From Alphaproteobacteria bacterium (GTDB taxonomy: Bacteria; Pseudomonadota; Alphaproteobacteria; Rs-D84): a stretch of DNA of 64,000 nucleotides. The translations under genes were made by a program, and so were the position numbers. Where the stretch lies: assembly GCA_017505705.1 (NCBI GenBank), contig JAFVOS010000006.1, forward strand, positions 25,311-89,310. Direction: 5' to 3'. Every line of letters begins with the position of its first letter. Position 1 is the first letter of the stretch. The notes under the pieces are model-generated. The model made no database searches. It was given only the letters and a program-made list of their open reading frames with translations, and had not been told where the DNA came from. Positions 24,475-32,885 of this stretch are shown here, in pieces.

Positions 24475-26187
24475 CTATTCTGCGGTTGTCCATGGCGTGT
24501 CGTTCATAATAAGGTAGTATAACCCCGCCCCGTCTGTGCCAGGATTGCGAATGATTGGGCGCACAACAAATATGTCAATGTTGCAATATGATTTATTATA
24601 TTCGATTAAATCTTGGTGCAGTTTGGTTGCAAAATCCATTGCCTGCAGGTATGCCGCATCATCATCGGTGGGGGAAATTGAACTGCCCGCCCACATCAGC
24701 CACATGCCATGATTGACAATGTTCTCTTGCCCCTGAAGGTCGTCAGCAGACAGCAACAATAATGGCGCAAATTCAAGATTGTTTGTGAAATCGCCAGTGC
24801 TGGTTTCTGTCAAATCGTACATGCCACCGATGAATTTTATTGTCCCATACAGAATGCCAGTGGCGGCCCCTGCCCGGCCCAATGCGCCGATGTTTTTCAT
24901 TGTTGATTGAAACAGCCAGTCTTTTACACGCCCTGATTTCATGCCACTGCGTGCAATACGTGCAGCCTTGTCCAGTTGTTTTGTGCCGGTGTTTACAGAT
25001 TTAAATGCTTTGAACCCACGTGCAAGAATGTTGCCGGTTTGCTTTGCACCACGCAGACCACGAATGTTGCGAAATGTGTTTCGGTATTCATTTATCTTGG
25101 AAAATGTGTTCGACATTTGTTTGAATTGTTTAACATTGTCGTCCGCTTTTTCTAAATCTGACATTCGCTTGGTCAGGTCTTTGATTTCGTCTGTGCGACG
25201 GGCGTATTCGGCGGCATATTCGGTGGCATCATGGACCTTGTCCAAATTTTTTAATGCGTCGTTGGCGTTGTCCAGTTGGTTCGCAAGACGTACATAGTCC
25301 TGGACGGCTGGAACCTGGCGCAGGGATTTTAATGCAGGACGCATGTTGTTTAAAATTCGGGCAGCACGTGCAGATTTTGTCGCACCTGTTATAACCTGGG
25401 AACCGCCAAATGTGGCAACGGTTAGTGCAACATCCAATGCAATTTCAGCGTATGATATCCACTGTAAATTTACGTCGCCAGCCACATAATAATCATTGGT
25501 ATCGTTTTCTATATCAACGGTCATTTCACGCATGACATGGTTGATTTCTGTGCTGTCACGTGTCAGTGCACTTTTGCCAGTGCATGTGCCACCATGATTT
25601 TTTGGAAATAAATTATCGATGTTGTCGTTAATATAGTCCAATGAAATAGTATTGTTTTTATCTGGGCCAACAAAGTTATCCAGTGCGCCATGTTCAACAA
25701 CCATTATCGCATACCAGGCCGGATCAACGTTCGTCCATATTGCGTCATCTGCGCCCACACGTGGATTCGGTTCGGCCAGTGGCAGATCACGTTTACCCCT
25801 AATGGTCAGGCGCTGTTTTAATATTTGGGGTTGTGTTTCATAGTTTACAACAATTTCACGCCCCCCAGGGAATGTGTACTGAATGGGGGTGAATTTAATT
25901 GTTTCATTGTCGGCAATCTCGGCAATCTCAGGACATTTTAAAACATCGGCCAATACATTCTGGTCTGAAAAAACACGATATATCCATTGCTGGATGATTT
26001 CTTCGCTGTCGGATTCAGAAATGGCGCTTGCAGTTTCAGCCAGCCCCCTTGCAAATACCTTTGATGCACATTCAGTGTCGTCAGGTGTGGGGGTAACAAT
26101 TTCTTTTTGTGTGACAATATCGACAGTGGCCATTGATGTAAATGGAATGGTCAGATAGATGAATAAATAAAAAAATTTTTTATTCAA
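24475..26187 (-). CDS. Large secreted/membrane-associated protein, unknown, TTG start
   Basis: 570 residues. The TTG at 26187 is the only start that includes the signal peptide (NKKFFYLFIYLTIPFTSMA). Residues 20-240 form an extracytoplasmic domain with few cysteines. The middle, about 240-450, is helical, Ala/Arg/Lys-rich (ITGATKSARAARILNNM, a coiled-coil stretch around DEIKDLTKRMSDLEKAD), with a hydrophobic segment near 255 (AEIALDVALTVATFGG) and another near 445 (GRAGAATGILYGTIKFIGG). No known fold is recognisable. It overlaps the preceding gene by 8 bases and clearly belongs to its operon. Confidence 0.75.
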   Translation of the reverse strand: MNKKFFYLFIYLTIPFTSMATVDIVTQKEIVTPTPDDTECASKVFARGLAETASAISESDSEEIIQQWIYRVFSDQNVLADVLKCPEIAEIADNETIKFTPIQYTFPGGREIVVNYETQPQILKQRLTIRGKRDLPLAEPNPRVGADDAIWTNVDPAWYAIMVVEHGALDNFVGPDKNNTISLDYINDNIDNLFPKNHGGTCTGKSALTRDSTEINHVMREMTVDIENDTNDYYVAGDVNLQWISYAEIALDVALTVATFGGSQVITGATKSARAARILNNMRPALKSLRQVPAVQDYVRLANQLDNANDALKNLDKVHDATEYAAEYARRTDEIKDLTKRMSDLEKADDNVKQFKQMSNTFSKINEYRNTFRNIRGLRGAKQTGNILARGFKAFKSVNTGTKQLDKAARIARSGMKSGRVKDWLFQSTMKNIGALGRAGAATGILYGTIKFIGGMYDLTETSTGDFTNNLEFAPLLLLSADDLQGQENIVNHGMWLMWAGSSISPTDDDAAYLQAMDFATKLHQDLIEYNKSYCNIDIFVVRPIIRNPGTDGAGLYYLIMNDTPWTTAE

Positions 26188-27586
26188 CGATGAATGGTCC
26201 TGCTACAATTTCTAGTTTTCTTATGTCTGATATTTTTTGCAGTCCAAAAGCAGTTTTGATTGCTGCCCAGTTTGTAACCAATGCATGCCACCACGTTCCT
26301 GGCTTAATTTCTTCGGATCTTTTTTTTGTGTCTACAACATAAATGGACAGGTTATCATTTGCGCATGCGGTATTTTTTAGTTCGTTAGCAAACTCTTCTG
26401 CATATTGAGCAATAGTTGCTTTATCATATGATGAAACTACTAATTCTGCAGGCGACAGACCGCCTCCTCCCAATTCGGTTAAAACAAGACCTGGGAATGC
26501 TCGTCGATTGTTGCCTTCTTCAAAATCCAGAAAATATTCGAAGTTTTTTACTTTAGAGAAAAATTTGTCCATGCCTGCATCTAAATAATATTTGTTAAAT
26601 ACTTGGCGGCCTGCAACGTTAATGGCAGCATCGTCGTCCAGGTTTTCCCAGATGGTATGATCTGAACATTTATCGGACCAATATAGTTTGGGTATGTCTG
26701 ATAGTTTTATCTCGTCGCCTGGTTTTTTGTCATTTTTATTATAAACAAATATGGCCAGAGCGGTTTGTTGGTCATTGGGTGTTGGTGGAGTAATGGTACC
26801 GTCGGTATTCTTTTTTTCCTTTTGGGTGGGCGTTGGGGATGTGTTGGCGACAGTGCTGGCAATGGGTTGGGCATCTGGGACTTTTATTGAATTATATGCT
26901 TTCTTATCTTTGTATGGGGCGTATCCAGCAGACTTGATGTCCAGGCGCTCAGAAAAACTTAAATCCGCAAAGGTGGTTGGAAAATCGTTTTTTTCCAGTG
27001 TTCCGGAATTGCCACCGTTTTGTGCCTGTAATTCTTCCAGTTCCTGGGTGCGTTCGATAATGTCAGATTTCCAATCAGGGGTTGGCTGTTCAAATGGATT
27101 TTTTATTTCTGGTTCAATAACGCCTGGGTTTTGTGTTGTCGCCCCCGGAAATGATACCGTCCCATTTGTGACCCCGGCGTGACCGTACTGTTTTACGTAG
27201 TTTTCAAATTCAGAATCAATATAGCCCGCACAGCTGGTCGCATAATTGTGCCCTGGTAAACGTGACAGTTGCAACATTACGGTTGGGCGAATGTCTGACA
27301 GCTGTGCCCCAACGCAGTTGTTCATGTTTGCACACACGTTTGCAATCAATGCAGAAACCGTTCGTTGACAATCACCGGCATTCATGTCGGCACCGTTTAC
27401 GTATATAACCTGGGGCATACGCTGGTTGTATGGGCCATTCGGATTCCAAAATGGATTAGAAGAATATGTTTGTACATTCTGGATTTGGCCATGTTGCGAT
27501 AGTGGCGCAGATGTTGGCTGGTACGCATGTGCAACGCCAACAATTGATAACAGAATTATATACAAAGACTTAAAATACATTCTCAT
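26180..27586 (-). CDS. Secreted protein of unknown function, operon with prepilin peptidase
   Basis: 468 residues with a signal peptide (MRMYFKSLYIILLSIVGVAHA); ATG 27586 and 27580 are both preceded by AGG-type sites. The mature N-terminus is Pro/Asn/Gln-rich, followed by a Cys-containing region (CQRTVSALIANVCANMNNCVG). Then come a Pro/Thr linker (about 235-275), a second domain (KLYWSDKCSDHTIW...FNKYYLDAGMDKFF) and GTWWHALVTNWAAIKT. TWW and WAA aromatic clusters suggest a structured C-terminal domain. No family recognised. It lies between the peptidase gene (21 bases upstream) and the 570-residue gene (8-base overlap). Confidence 0.78.
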   Translation of the reverse strand: MRMYFKSLYIILLSIVGVAHAYQPTSAPLSQHGQIQNVQTYSSNPFWNPNGPYNQRMPQVIYVNGADMNAGDCQRTVSALIANVCANMNNCVGAQLSDIRPTVMLQLSRLPGHNYATSCAGYIDSEFENYVKQYGHAGVTNGTVSFPGATTQNPGVIEPEIKNPFEQPTPDWKSDIIERTQELEELQAQNGGNSGTLEKNDFPTTFADLSFSERLDIKSAGYAPYKDKKAYNSIKVPDAQPIASTVANTSPTPTQKEKKNTDGTITPPTPNDQQTALAIFVYNKNDKKPGDEIKLSDIPKLYWSDKCSDHTIWENLDDDAAINVAGRQVFNKYYLDAGMDKFFSKVKNFEYFLDFEEGNNRRAFPGLVLTELGGGGLSPAELVVSSYDKATIAQYAEEFANELKNTACANDNLSIYVVDTKKRSEEIKPGTWWHALVTNWAAIKTAFGLQKISDIRKLEIVAGPFIVE

Positions 27587-27607
27587 TCCTGAATCCCTAT
27601 GCGGATA

Positions 27608-28075
27608 TTATAACAAAATCGTCATTGCAATCAAAGTCAAAATTGCCCCGATTAAAAAGAACGGCGCAAATGGGATAAAACGCTGGTGGTGTCTGCGACC
27701 CCATATCGTGCCCAGAATGCATGCAATAATCAATGTTGTTGCCAAACCACTGGTCCCCAGCCAGATACCCCCAGCTGTAATCAGTTTTATGTCGCCCATG
27801 CCGATTGGTGCAATGTTTTTTGAGTTTTTTTGAGTGCGCCAGTCAAATATTAGACCGATGACGGTTGATATTGTATAACCAAAAACACCGCCAATTATGG
27901 CGTCTGATATTGAAATTGGCCATTGGTAAAATGTGGTCAGAACCAATCCAGTCAGCAACAAAGGAAATAAATACACGTCTGGGATGATGCGGCGGCGAAA
28001 ATCGGCAATGTAGATTTTTGTGCCACAGTATGCCGTCAGCAACAGTAAAAACACAAAAAAGATGTAAAAAAACAT
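27608..28075 (-). CDS. Type IV prepilin peptidase (A24, CpaA/TadV-like)
   Basis: 155-residue inner-membrane aspartic protease without the N-terminal methyltransferase domain of PilD, as in CpaA of Tad pilus systems. The two catalytic aspartates are in IADFRRRIIPD (about 25-35) and GMGDIKL (about 91-97, the GxGD signature). About six hydrophobic helices. CpaA-type enzymes remove leader peptides of prepilins or pseudopilins in the membrane. No other pilus gene (ATPase, secretin, pilin) is visible in this window. It heads an operon with two large secreted proteins of unknown function, which may be its partners or passengers. Confidence 0.9.
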   Translation of the reverse strand: MFFYIFFVFLLLLTAYCGTKIYIADFRRRIIPDVYLFPLLLTGLVLTTFYQWPISISDAIIGGVFGYTISTVIGLIFDWRTQKNSKNIAPIGMGDIKLITAGGIWLGTSGLATTLIIACILGTIWGRRHHQRFIPFAPFFLIGAILTLIAMTILL

Positions 28076-28086
28076 ATTTTTCCCCC

Positions 28087-28116
28087 TTGCCTTTCGATTC
28101 GGAACAATGCTATAAT
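28087..28116 (+). promoter_or_regulatory. gcrA promoter with internal GANTC site
   Basis: TTGCCT (28087-28092), 18-base spacer, perfect TATAAT (28111-28116). GATTC, the CcrM methylation sequence (GANTC), lies in the spacer at about 28096-28100. In Caulobacter GcrA acts at promoters carrying methylated GANTC, so autoregulation is conceivable (inference). Confidence 0.6.
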
Positions 28117-28146
28117 CATGATATAATATAATAAGGATTTTGTAAA

Positions 28147-28761
28147 ATGAGTAAAGGCTGGGATAATACGATGCTTAAAAAATTAAAGGCATTGACAGGT
28201 AAAGGATTATCTACATCTGAAATCGGTAAGCGTTTGGGAATGTCTAAGAACGCAATTGTTGGTAAACTGAATCGATTGGGGTGGAATGCCAAGGCTGGTG
28301 GTGCGGCAAATGCAAAAATAGAAGAAAAGAAAGAGCCGGCAAAAAAATCAACATCGGTCAAGGCGGATGCTAAGAAGGTAGCCACTGCAACCAAGACCGC
28401 AACCAAAAAAGCACCTGCGGCCAAGGCAACTGCAAAAAAAGTCGCAGAAAAAAAGGTGGCGACTAAGCCTGTGGCGGAAAAGAAATCAGAAAAAAAACAA
28501 ACGGTGGTTAAAGAAGCCCTGGAAACAAAAGCATCCAAGAAGTCTAGTGTGTCGGACGCTAAAAGTTTGGCAATGCACCAGCGTATTGTTCAACATTCAT
28601 TGGAAATGGCGAATTTGAAACCGAATCAGTGTCGGTGGCCGATTGGTGATCCGGATTCAGAACATTTTCATTTCTGTGGGGAAACGGTGTTTGTTGGTAA
28701 ACCGTATTGCTATGAACACTGTAAACAGGCATATCAGTTTACACCGCCCAAGAAAAAATAG
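28147..28761 (+). CDS. gcrA: GcrA cell-cycle regulator
   Basis: GcrA is an alphaproteobacterial sigma70-associated transcription factor that activates genes with GANTC-methylated promoters. N-terminal HTH: GWDNTMLKKLKALTGKGLST...RLGMSKNAIVGKLNRLGW (5-46), with NAIVGKLNRLG matching the family's NAVIGKVHRLG. C-terminal sigma-binding domain: QCRWPIGDP, then FHFCGETVFVGKPYCYEHC and AYQ (about 160-197), which are diagnostic. The two are joined by a Lys/Ala-rich linker of about 90 residues, making 204 residues instead of about 170. AAGGA precedes the ATG. This is the strongest single sign of the class Alphaproteobacteria here. Confidence 0.96.
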   Translation: MSKGWDNTMLKKLKALTGKGLSTSEIGKRLGMSKNAIVGKLNRLGWNAKAGGAANAKIEEKKEPAKKSTSVKADAKKVATATKTATKKAPAAKATAKKVAEKKVATKPVAEKKSEKKQTVVKEALETKASKKSSVSDAKSLAMHQRIVQHSLEMANLKPNQCRWPIGDPDSEHFHFCGETVFVGKPYCYEHCKQAYQFTPPKKK

Positions 28762-28802
28762 TAAGGTTTATGGGACTGTAAAAATCAACAGAGAGAGAAG
28801 AA

Positions 28803-30911
28803 TTGTTAAATATTCGTGAATATAATATTGCAGGAAACCAGTTGCGTGCATTTTATGATGAAAATGGCGGGCTGGTTTTTGTCATTGATTCAGAAATAAA
28901 TGAAAAAAAGCCAAATGTTTTGTTGGTTGTTAATTCTGATGGCGACAGAAAGTGGGACGACATTCTGGAAAATGACTATGATGTTGATTTAGAAGATGTG
29001 CGACCAAAAAAGGATAATAAGTATCAAAAGCTGGATATTGAATACAGTGGGTTGGATTTGTATGCGGATTTGTTTCAGGCATTTGATTCCGGACGATCAA
29101 CAGATGATGAGCTGGCACAAGTGAATCTGTTTCGTGATATTGCGGTGCGTCGGGCGGCGGCAGAAAGATTGGTCACAGCAGAGACCCAGGCTGAAAATGC
29201 ATACGAAACCATTGAACGTGCGAATTTAACCATAGAAGAACTGGAAGGTAAAATTCGTGAATTGCGGGTCAAGGTATCTGAAACCAGAAAAAAAATTGGA
29301 AAAGAACCGACCAAGCAATCGGCTGCTAAGATTTTAAAACTGGAATCCCAGATAGATGCCGCAAATGAAAAGATTAAGCGTACTAAAAAAAGGTTGGCCA
29401 GTGCACAAAAAAGACTTAGCGTTGCAACCGATGATGCAGATGCAGCACGTCAATTGTTAGAGCGTGTCGGTTTTAATGCGGATACAGGGCTGGATAATGA
29501 TGTTCCGGCTGTGTATCAAGAAAAGCCGCTGGCAGAGATTGAAAGTGGTGATTTAATGACAGTTGTACAGCCACCTGTACCAGCAGAGATTGAAAAACAT
29601 GAATTAACAACAGTACAAACAAAGGCAGAAAAAATGGCCGATGAAGAAGTAAAACCTTTATTTGATACAGATCCAGAAATTCTGGACGAAGAAATCGCAT
29701 TTAAGCCAATTGATTTCAGTGTCTCAAATTCTGAACCTGGGATTGTTTCACAGCCACAGTCGGCACAGGGCAACACTGCAGAATACAGTGATGCGTCTGC
29801 GATTGAGCCATTGGCGTTTGTGCCACCTGTGCCACCTGTAGAAAACAATTATGTTGAAGAAAAGCAGGCGAATTCTGTTTTGGATTCGATGGTTGCGGTG
29901 GACACCCCAAGGGAAGACGTTGTGTTGGAAAGTCAGACAGAGTTTATGCCAACACCAGTGACGCCATCGTATACAACCCAGCCAGAGACTGCCCCGGTGG
30001 CAATGCCGGTCGAAGATGTCGTCCCTGCCCCGATTGATTCTGGGTTTAGACCAGTGTCACCGATTACTGGCGAGGCACCAGCGGTTGCCGCCGAAGAAGC
30101 GGTGGTTGTTCGCAGCAAGCCAACGATTGTTTATTATGTAATGTTGATACTGTTAATTGTATTATCGATATTTACACTGTGGTTTTATCAAAAATCTGTT
30201 GGTAATAATGCGTTGCCCAGCTTAGGTGGGGCTGTGATGCCAGAAGTTGTTGAAGAAAAACCAGATGTTAAAGCAGATGTAGAAGAACCGCAAGCGCCGA
30301 TTGCAGAAGAAACAGTTCAGGTGGCGATAGAGTCTGAAAAAACAGAAGTTGAGCCAGAACCTGAACCACAGCCAGAACCCGTAGCTGTACAGCCAGAGCC
30401 ACAGCCGGAACCTGAACCTGAGCCACAACCAGAACCAGTGGTTATAGATGCGCCTGTGGTTGCGGTTGAACCAACCGAAGTTCCTGTGCCGGTGACAACG
30501 TTGCCAATCAGAACTGTGCCAGATGCGCCAGAACCAGAGCCCGTTAAGGTAGAGACAGACGAAGAAATATTGGCCAAAAAGCCTGCGTATGGTGTTTCAC
30601 AAAATGAAGCAATGTTTGTAGCTGCCGATGAATTTGAAACCGACAGACAGCCCATGGATGAGGTAATAGAAGAAGAATATGAAGCGGTGGACATGGTGGA
30701 AGCACCTGTTGTGACAGTGACTGAACCAGCGGTGGAATATGAATACGAATATACTGATGAATATTCTGAAAACGAAGTGCCTATGTGCGAAGGTGGCGCA
30801 TCGCCAGATAGATTTGGGTGTTGTCCGGGAGAAACATATACCCAGATTGATAATGGCGGCTTTGTGTGCTGTCCAGATGCGGGTGGCGATTGTTTCCCGC
30901 CATTGAAATAA
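28803..30911 (+). CDS. Single-span membrane protein with coiled coil, Glu/Pro spacer and Cys-rich tail
   Basis: 702 residues with a TTG start at 28803 (reading LNIREYNIAGNQL next), preceded by AGAGAGAGAAGAA. Residues 1-90 form a soluble cytoplasmic domain, about 110-220 a coiled coil (ETQAENAYETIERANLTIEE...KRTKKRLASAQKRL), then a long acidic low-complexity stretch. A single membrane helix at about 440-465 (YYVMLILLIVLSIFTLWFY) is followed by a periplasmic Glu/Pro spacer with EPEPQPE repeats (about 510-550). The C-terminal domain has paired cysteines (MCEGG, CCPGE, VCCPDAG, CFPP). The layout is TonB/TolA-like (reach across the periplasm) but the terminal domain is unknown. Downstream of gcrA by 41 bases. 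Confidence 0.8.
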   Translation: MLNIREYNIAGNQLRAFYDENGGLVFVIDSEINEKKPNVLLVVNSDGDRKWDDILENDYDVDLEDVRPKKDNKYQKLDIEYSGLDLYADLFQAFDSGRSTDDELAQVNLFRDIAVRRAAAERLVTAETQAENAYETIERANLTIEELEGKIRELRVKVSETRKKIGKEPTKQSAAKILKLESQIDAANEKIKRTKKRLASAQKRLSVATDDADAARQLLERVGFNADTGLDNDVPAVYQEKPLAEIESGDLMTVVQPPVPAEIEKHELTTVQTKAEKMADEEVKPLFDTDPEILDEEIAFKPIDFSVSNSEPGIVSQPQSAQGNTAEYSDASAIEPLAFVPPVPPVENNYVEEKQANSVLDSMVAVDTPREDVVLESQTEFMPTPVTPSYTTQPETAPVAMPVEDVVPAPIDSGFRPVSPITGEAPAVAAEEAVVVRSKPTIVYYVMLILLIVLSIFTLWFYQKSVGNNALPSLGGAVMPEVVEEKPDVKADVEEPQAPIAEETVQVAIESEKTEVEPEPEPQPEPVAVQPEPQPEPEPEPQPEPVVIDAPVVAVEPTEVPVPVTTLPIRTVPDAPEPEPVKVETDEEILAKKPAYGVSQNEAMFVAADEFETDRQPMDEVIEEEYEAVDMVEAPVVTVTEPAVEYEYEYTDEYSENEVPMCEGGASPDRFGCCPGETYTQIDNGGFVCCPDAGGDCFPPLK

Positions 30912-30919
30912 GTTGATAT

Positions 30920-30946
30920 AAAAACCCGCCTTGGCGGGTTTTTTGT
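30920..30946. terminator. Bidirectional terminator
   Basis: AAAACCCGCC-TTG-GCGGGTTTTTT between convergent genes. Confidence 0.88.
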
Positions 30947-30949
30947 GGC

Positions 30950-31834
30950 TTAAATTATTCGTTTGCGTACAGCATTAAATAATGCGAATCCGATTAACAG
31001 AACCATTATGCCAATAAATATTGTCGTCGCTGTGTGCGGATTGTCTGCAAATGGCAGATACATGTTCATACCATAATATCCAACGATAACAGTTGGTATT
31101 ACTAAAATGATGTTCCAAATTGTTAGGCGATTAATGTTGGTGTTCGAATCCATATTAATTACGCTTTCAAATGTTTCTTTGATGGCTTTTAGCATTTTGC
31201 CATATGTTGCAACCACTTCGGTTGCCTGGGCCAATTCGATGCGGGCATCTTCGGCCAGTTCTTTGGCTTCGTCGGTTTTAACAAAGCCACGAACCTTTTC
31301 CAGTTTGTCCAACACAGCGACGTTGCCCTTGATGCCGGCCATGTACAGGGTGTAACTGTTTTCAACCTCAAGCAGGTCCATCAGTTCTTTTTTGCGTATG
31401 CGTTCTTGCAGCATACGTTTAGACGCCAGAACACGTTTGTTTAATTCTTTTAACATGCGCAGATATGATTCTGCAATATAGTACATTATGTTTAGTATAA
31501 ATTCTTCACGTGATGTTTTTTCTGAGCGTTTTATCTTATCCAGCAAATCACAGCGTTTGCGGCATACGGTTATAACCCGATTAGATGTGTAGATAATAGA
31601 TAATGGTTCTGTATGCCATAATGTGTCATTTTCGTGATTAATGATTGGAAAACGAACAATGATGACCTTATAGTCATCTTCGACTTCGAAACGTGGCTGT
31701 TCATCAGGATCCAGAATGTCTGAAATAGTATCTTCGTCGATTTTATAATCGTGTTGTAATTTTTCGAAATCGTTGTGATCAGGATTACCAACGTTTATCC
31801 ATGAAAATGTTTTTAGCTTTTCTGTCACAAACAT
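30950..31834 (-). CDS. corA: CorA-family magnesium/divalent cation channel
   Basis: 294 residues. The N-terminal cytoplasmic alpha/beta domain (KTFSWINVGNPDHNDFEKLQ..., IVRFPIIN) is followed by the long stalk helix and two C-terminal membrane helices. The signature YGMN is present in VGYYGMNMYLPF (about 254-265) at the end of the first membrane helix, forming the selectivity ring of the pentamer. The tail is basic (RKRII). CorA admits Mg2+, in some members Co2+ or Ni2+. Monocistronic, preceded by GGGGG. Confidence 0.94.
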   Translation of the reverse strand: MFVTEKLKTFSWINVGNPDHNDFEKLQHDYKIDEDTISDILDPDEQPRFEVEDDYKVIIVRFPIINHENDTLWHTEPLSIIYTSNRVITVCRKRCDLLDKIKRSEKTSREEFILNIMYYIAESYLRMLKELNKRVLASKRMLQERIRKKELMDLLEVENSYTLYMAGIKGNVAVLDKLEKVRGFVKTDEAKELAEDARIELAQATEVVATYGKMLKAIKETFESVINMDSNTNINRLTIWNIILVIPTVIVGYYGMNMYLPFADNPHTATTIFIGIMVLLIGFALFNAVRKRII

Positions 31835-31979
31835 TGGCGCCCCCTTTTTTGTGTTTTATAAGAAATCTTTCATATTTTACAGTCCTGTTGTAAAAAATCA
31901 AGATTTTAAGATGGAATATAAACCCGTATTTTTATTTCAGTGCCAGTGATATCATATAACTAAAAGGGGGATATTGTTT

Positions 31980-32432
31980 ATGGTAAAACAGACAGAATTT
32001 CAAACCAGTCCGTTTACAATTGCGCACTATATTTTATTGTTTATGGTGACGGTTGTGTGCATCAGTATTGTGACATGGCTGATAATAGACAGATACAATA
32101 ATAATGCAAAAACAGATGTTGCGGTGTCGTATATGTTAAGTGACGACCCATGTGTCGTGCGTACACGTGATGCAATAAAGAAAATGTGGTCATATAACCA
32201 AGAACTGATTCCTGTACGCTATACAACAATGGCAGAAACGTATGCGAATAATACGGTATTAAGTCGTGTAAATGGTTACTGTAACGATACGGCGTTTACG
32301 TGTCGTGCAGGACAATTGCGCAGGACATGTGATCCATGTGCGGTTGAAGTTGGGCGTCGGCGTGCCATGGAATTGCATATTTTGGACAGTGTGCGTGCGA
32401 ATTGTGATGTGATAACAGATGATAAAAAATAA
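31980..32432 (+). CDS. Single-pass membrane protein with Cys-containing periplasmic domain
   Basis: 150 residues. ATG 31980 is preferred over TTG 31974 because GGGGG lies 9 bases before the ATG and only 3 before the TTG. The membrane segment is about 17-40 (AHYILLFMVTVVCISIVTWLI). The remaining domain has cysteines in DDPCVVR, GYCNDTAFTCRAG, RTCDPCAV and ANCDV, suggesting disulfides and an outward location. The family is not recognised. It stands alone, upstream of tRNA-Pro. Confidence 0.72.
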   Translation: MVKQTEFQTSPFTIAHYILLFMVTVVCISIVTWLIIDRYNNNAKTDVAVSYMLSDDPCVVRTRDAIKKMWSYNQELIPVRYTTMAETYANNTVLSRVNGYCNDTAFTCRAGQLRRTCDPCAVEVGRRRAMELHILDSVRANCDVITDDKK

Positions 32433-32433
32433 A

Positions 32434-32462
32434 TTGAGTTTTAGATTGGACATATATATAAT
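32434..32462 (+). promoter_or_regulatory. tRNA-Pro promoter
   Basis: TTGAGT (32434-32439), 17-base spacer, perfect TATAAT (32457-32462); tRNA starts 15 bases later. Confidence 0.65.
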
Positions 32463-32476
32463 GTGCAGGTGTTTGT

Positions 32477-32553
32477 CGGGGTGTAGCTCAGCCTGGTAGA
32501 GTACTTGCATGGGGTGCAAGGGGTCGCAGGTTCGAATCCTGTCACCCCGACCA
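32477..32553 (+). tRNA. tRNA-Pro (anticodon GGG)
   Basis: 77 bases with encoded CCA. Acceptor CGGGGTG pairs with CACCCCG. The anticodon loop is ATGGGGT in stem CTTGC/GCAAG. T-arm CAGGTTCGAATCCTG. Confidence 0.95.
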
Positions 32554-32605
32554 TATAAATTCAAACGGGGCGTGTCCCCGTTTTAATTTATATAAGTGGG
32601 TATGT
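32548..32605 (+). repeat. 58-bp direct repeat, copy 1 (tRNA 3' end plus 18-bp hairpin)
   Basis: Starts within the tRNA-Pro 3' end (CGACCA). It contains a long hairpin: ATATAAATT-C-AAACGGGG and its near-complement CCCCGTTT-T-AATTTATAT around CGTGT, which serves as terminator. The identical 58 bases recur at 32715-32772. Confidence 0.85.
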
Positions 32606-32720
32606 CGGTTTGATACATCGCATTGTTATCACAATGCCCAGGTTCGAGCCGTAGCGTCAGCGCAGGCGAAAGGGGCCCGCCACGAAGTGGTGGGAATTAC
32701 AATCCTGTCTACGGCGACCA
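32606..32720 (+). pseudogene. Disrupted tRNA-like sequence with GC-rich palindromic insert
   Basis: CCCAGGTTCGA (32637-32647) looks like the 5' half of a T-arm. ATCCTG (32702-32707) then CTACGGCGACCA looks like the 3' half plus acceptor and CCA. Between them are about 54 GC-rich bases with a palindrome (CCCGCCAC-GAA-GTGGTGGG). GCCGTAG (32648-32654), which could pair with CTACGGC, lies inside the insert rather than at a 5' end. I cannot fold a complete standard tRNA or assign an anticodon. Confidence 0.4.
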
Positions 32721-32772
32721 TATAAATTCAAACGGGGCGTGTCCCCGTTTTAATTTATATAAGTGGGTATGT
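32715..32772 (+). repeat. 58-bp direct repeat, copy 2
   Basis: Identical to 32548-32605, including the CGACCA end and the 18-bp hairpin. Similarity continues for 6 more bases with one change (C to T). Confidence 0.85.
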
Positions 32773-32885
32773 TGGTTTTATGTGTTCTGTTGTTCGGAAA
32801 TCATGCATATTGTGGTGGTAGATTTGTTTGGGTATTATTGTTTTGTCCGGACTTATAAAAAAATAACAACACAAAAGGATAAAAT

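Noticed and set aside
32600..32720. tmRNA (permuted ssrA)
   Set aside because: Considered because of the split T-arm and CCA end, but no tag-peptide reading frame, no pseudoknot series and the element is far too short.
32548..32772. CRISPR-like direct repeats
   Set aside because: Only two copies, 58 bases long, explained by duplication of a tRNA end and its terminator; no cas genes.
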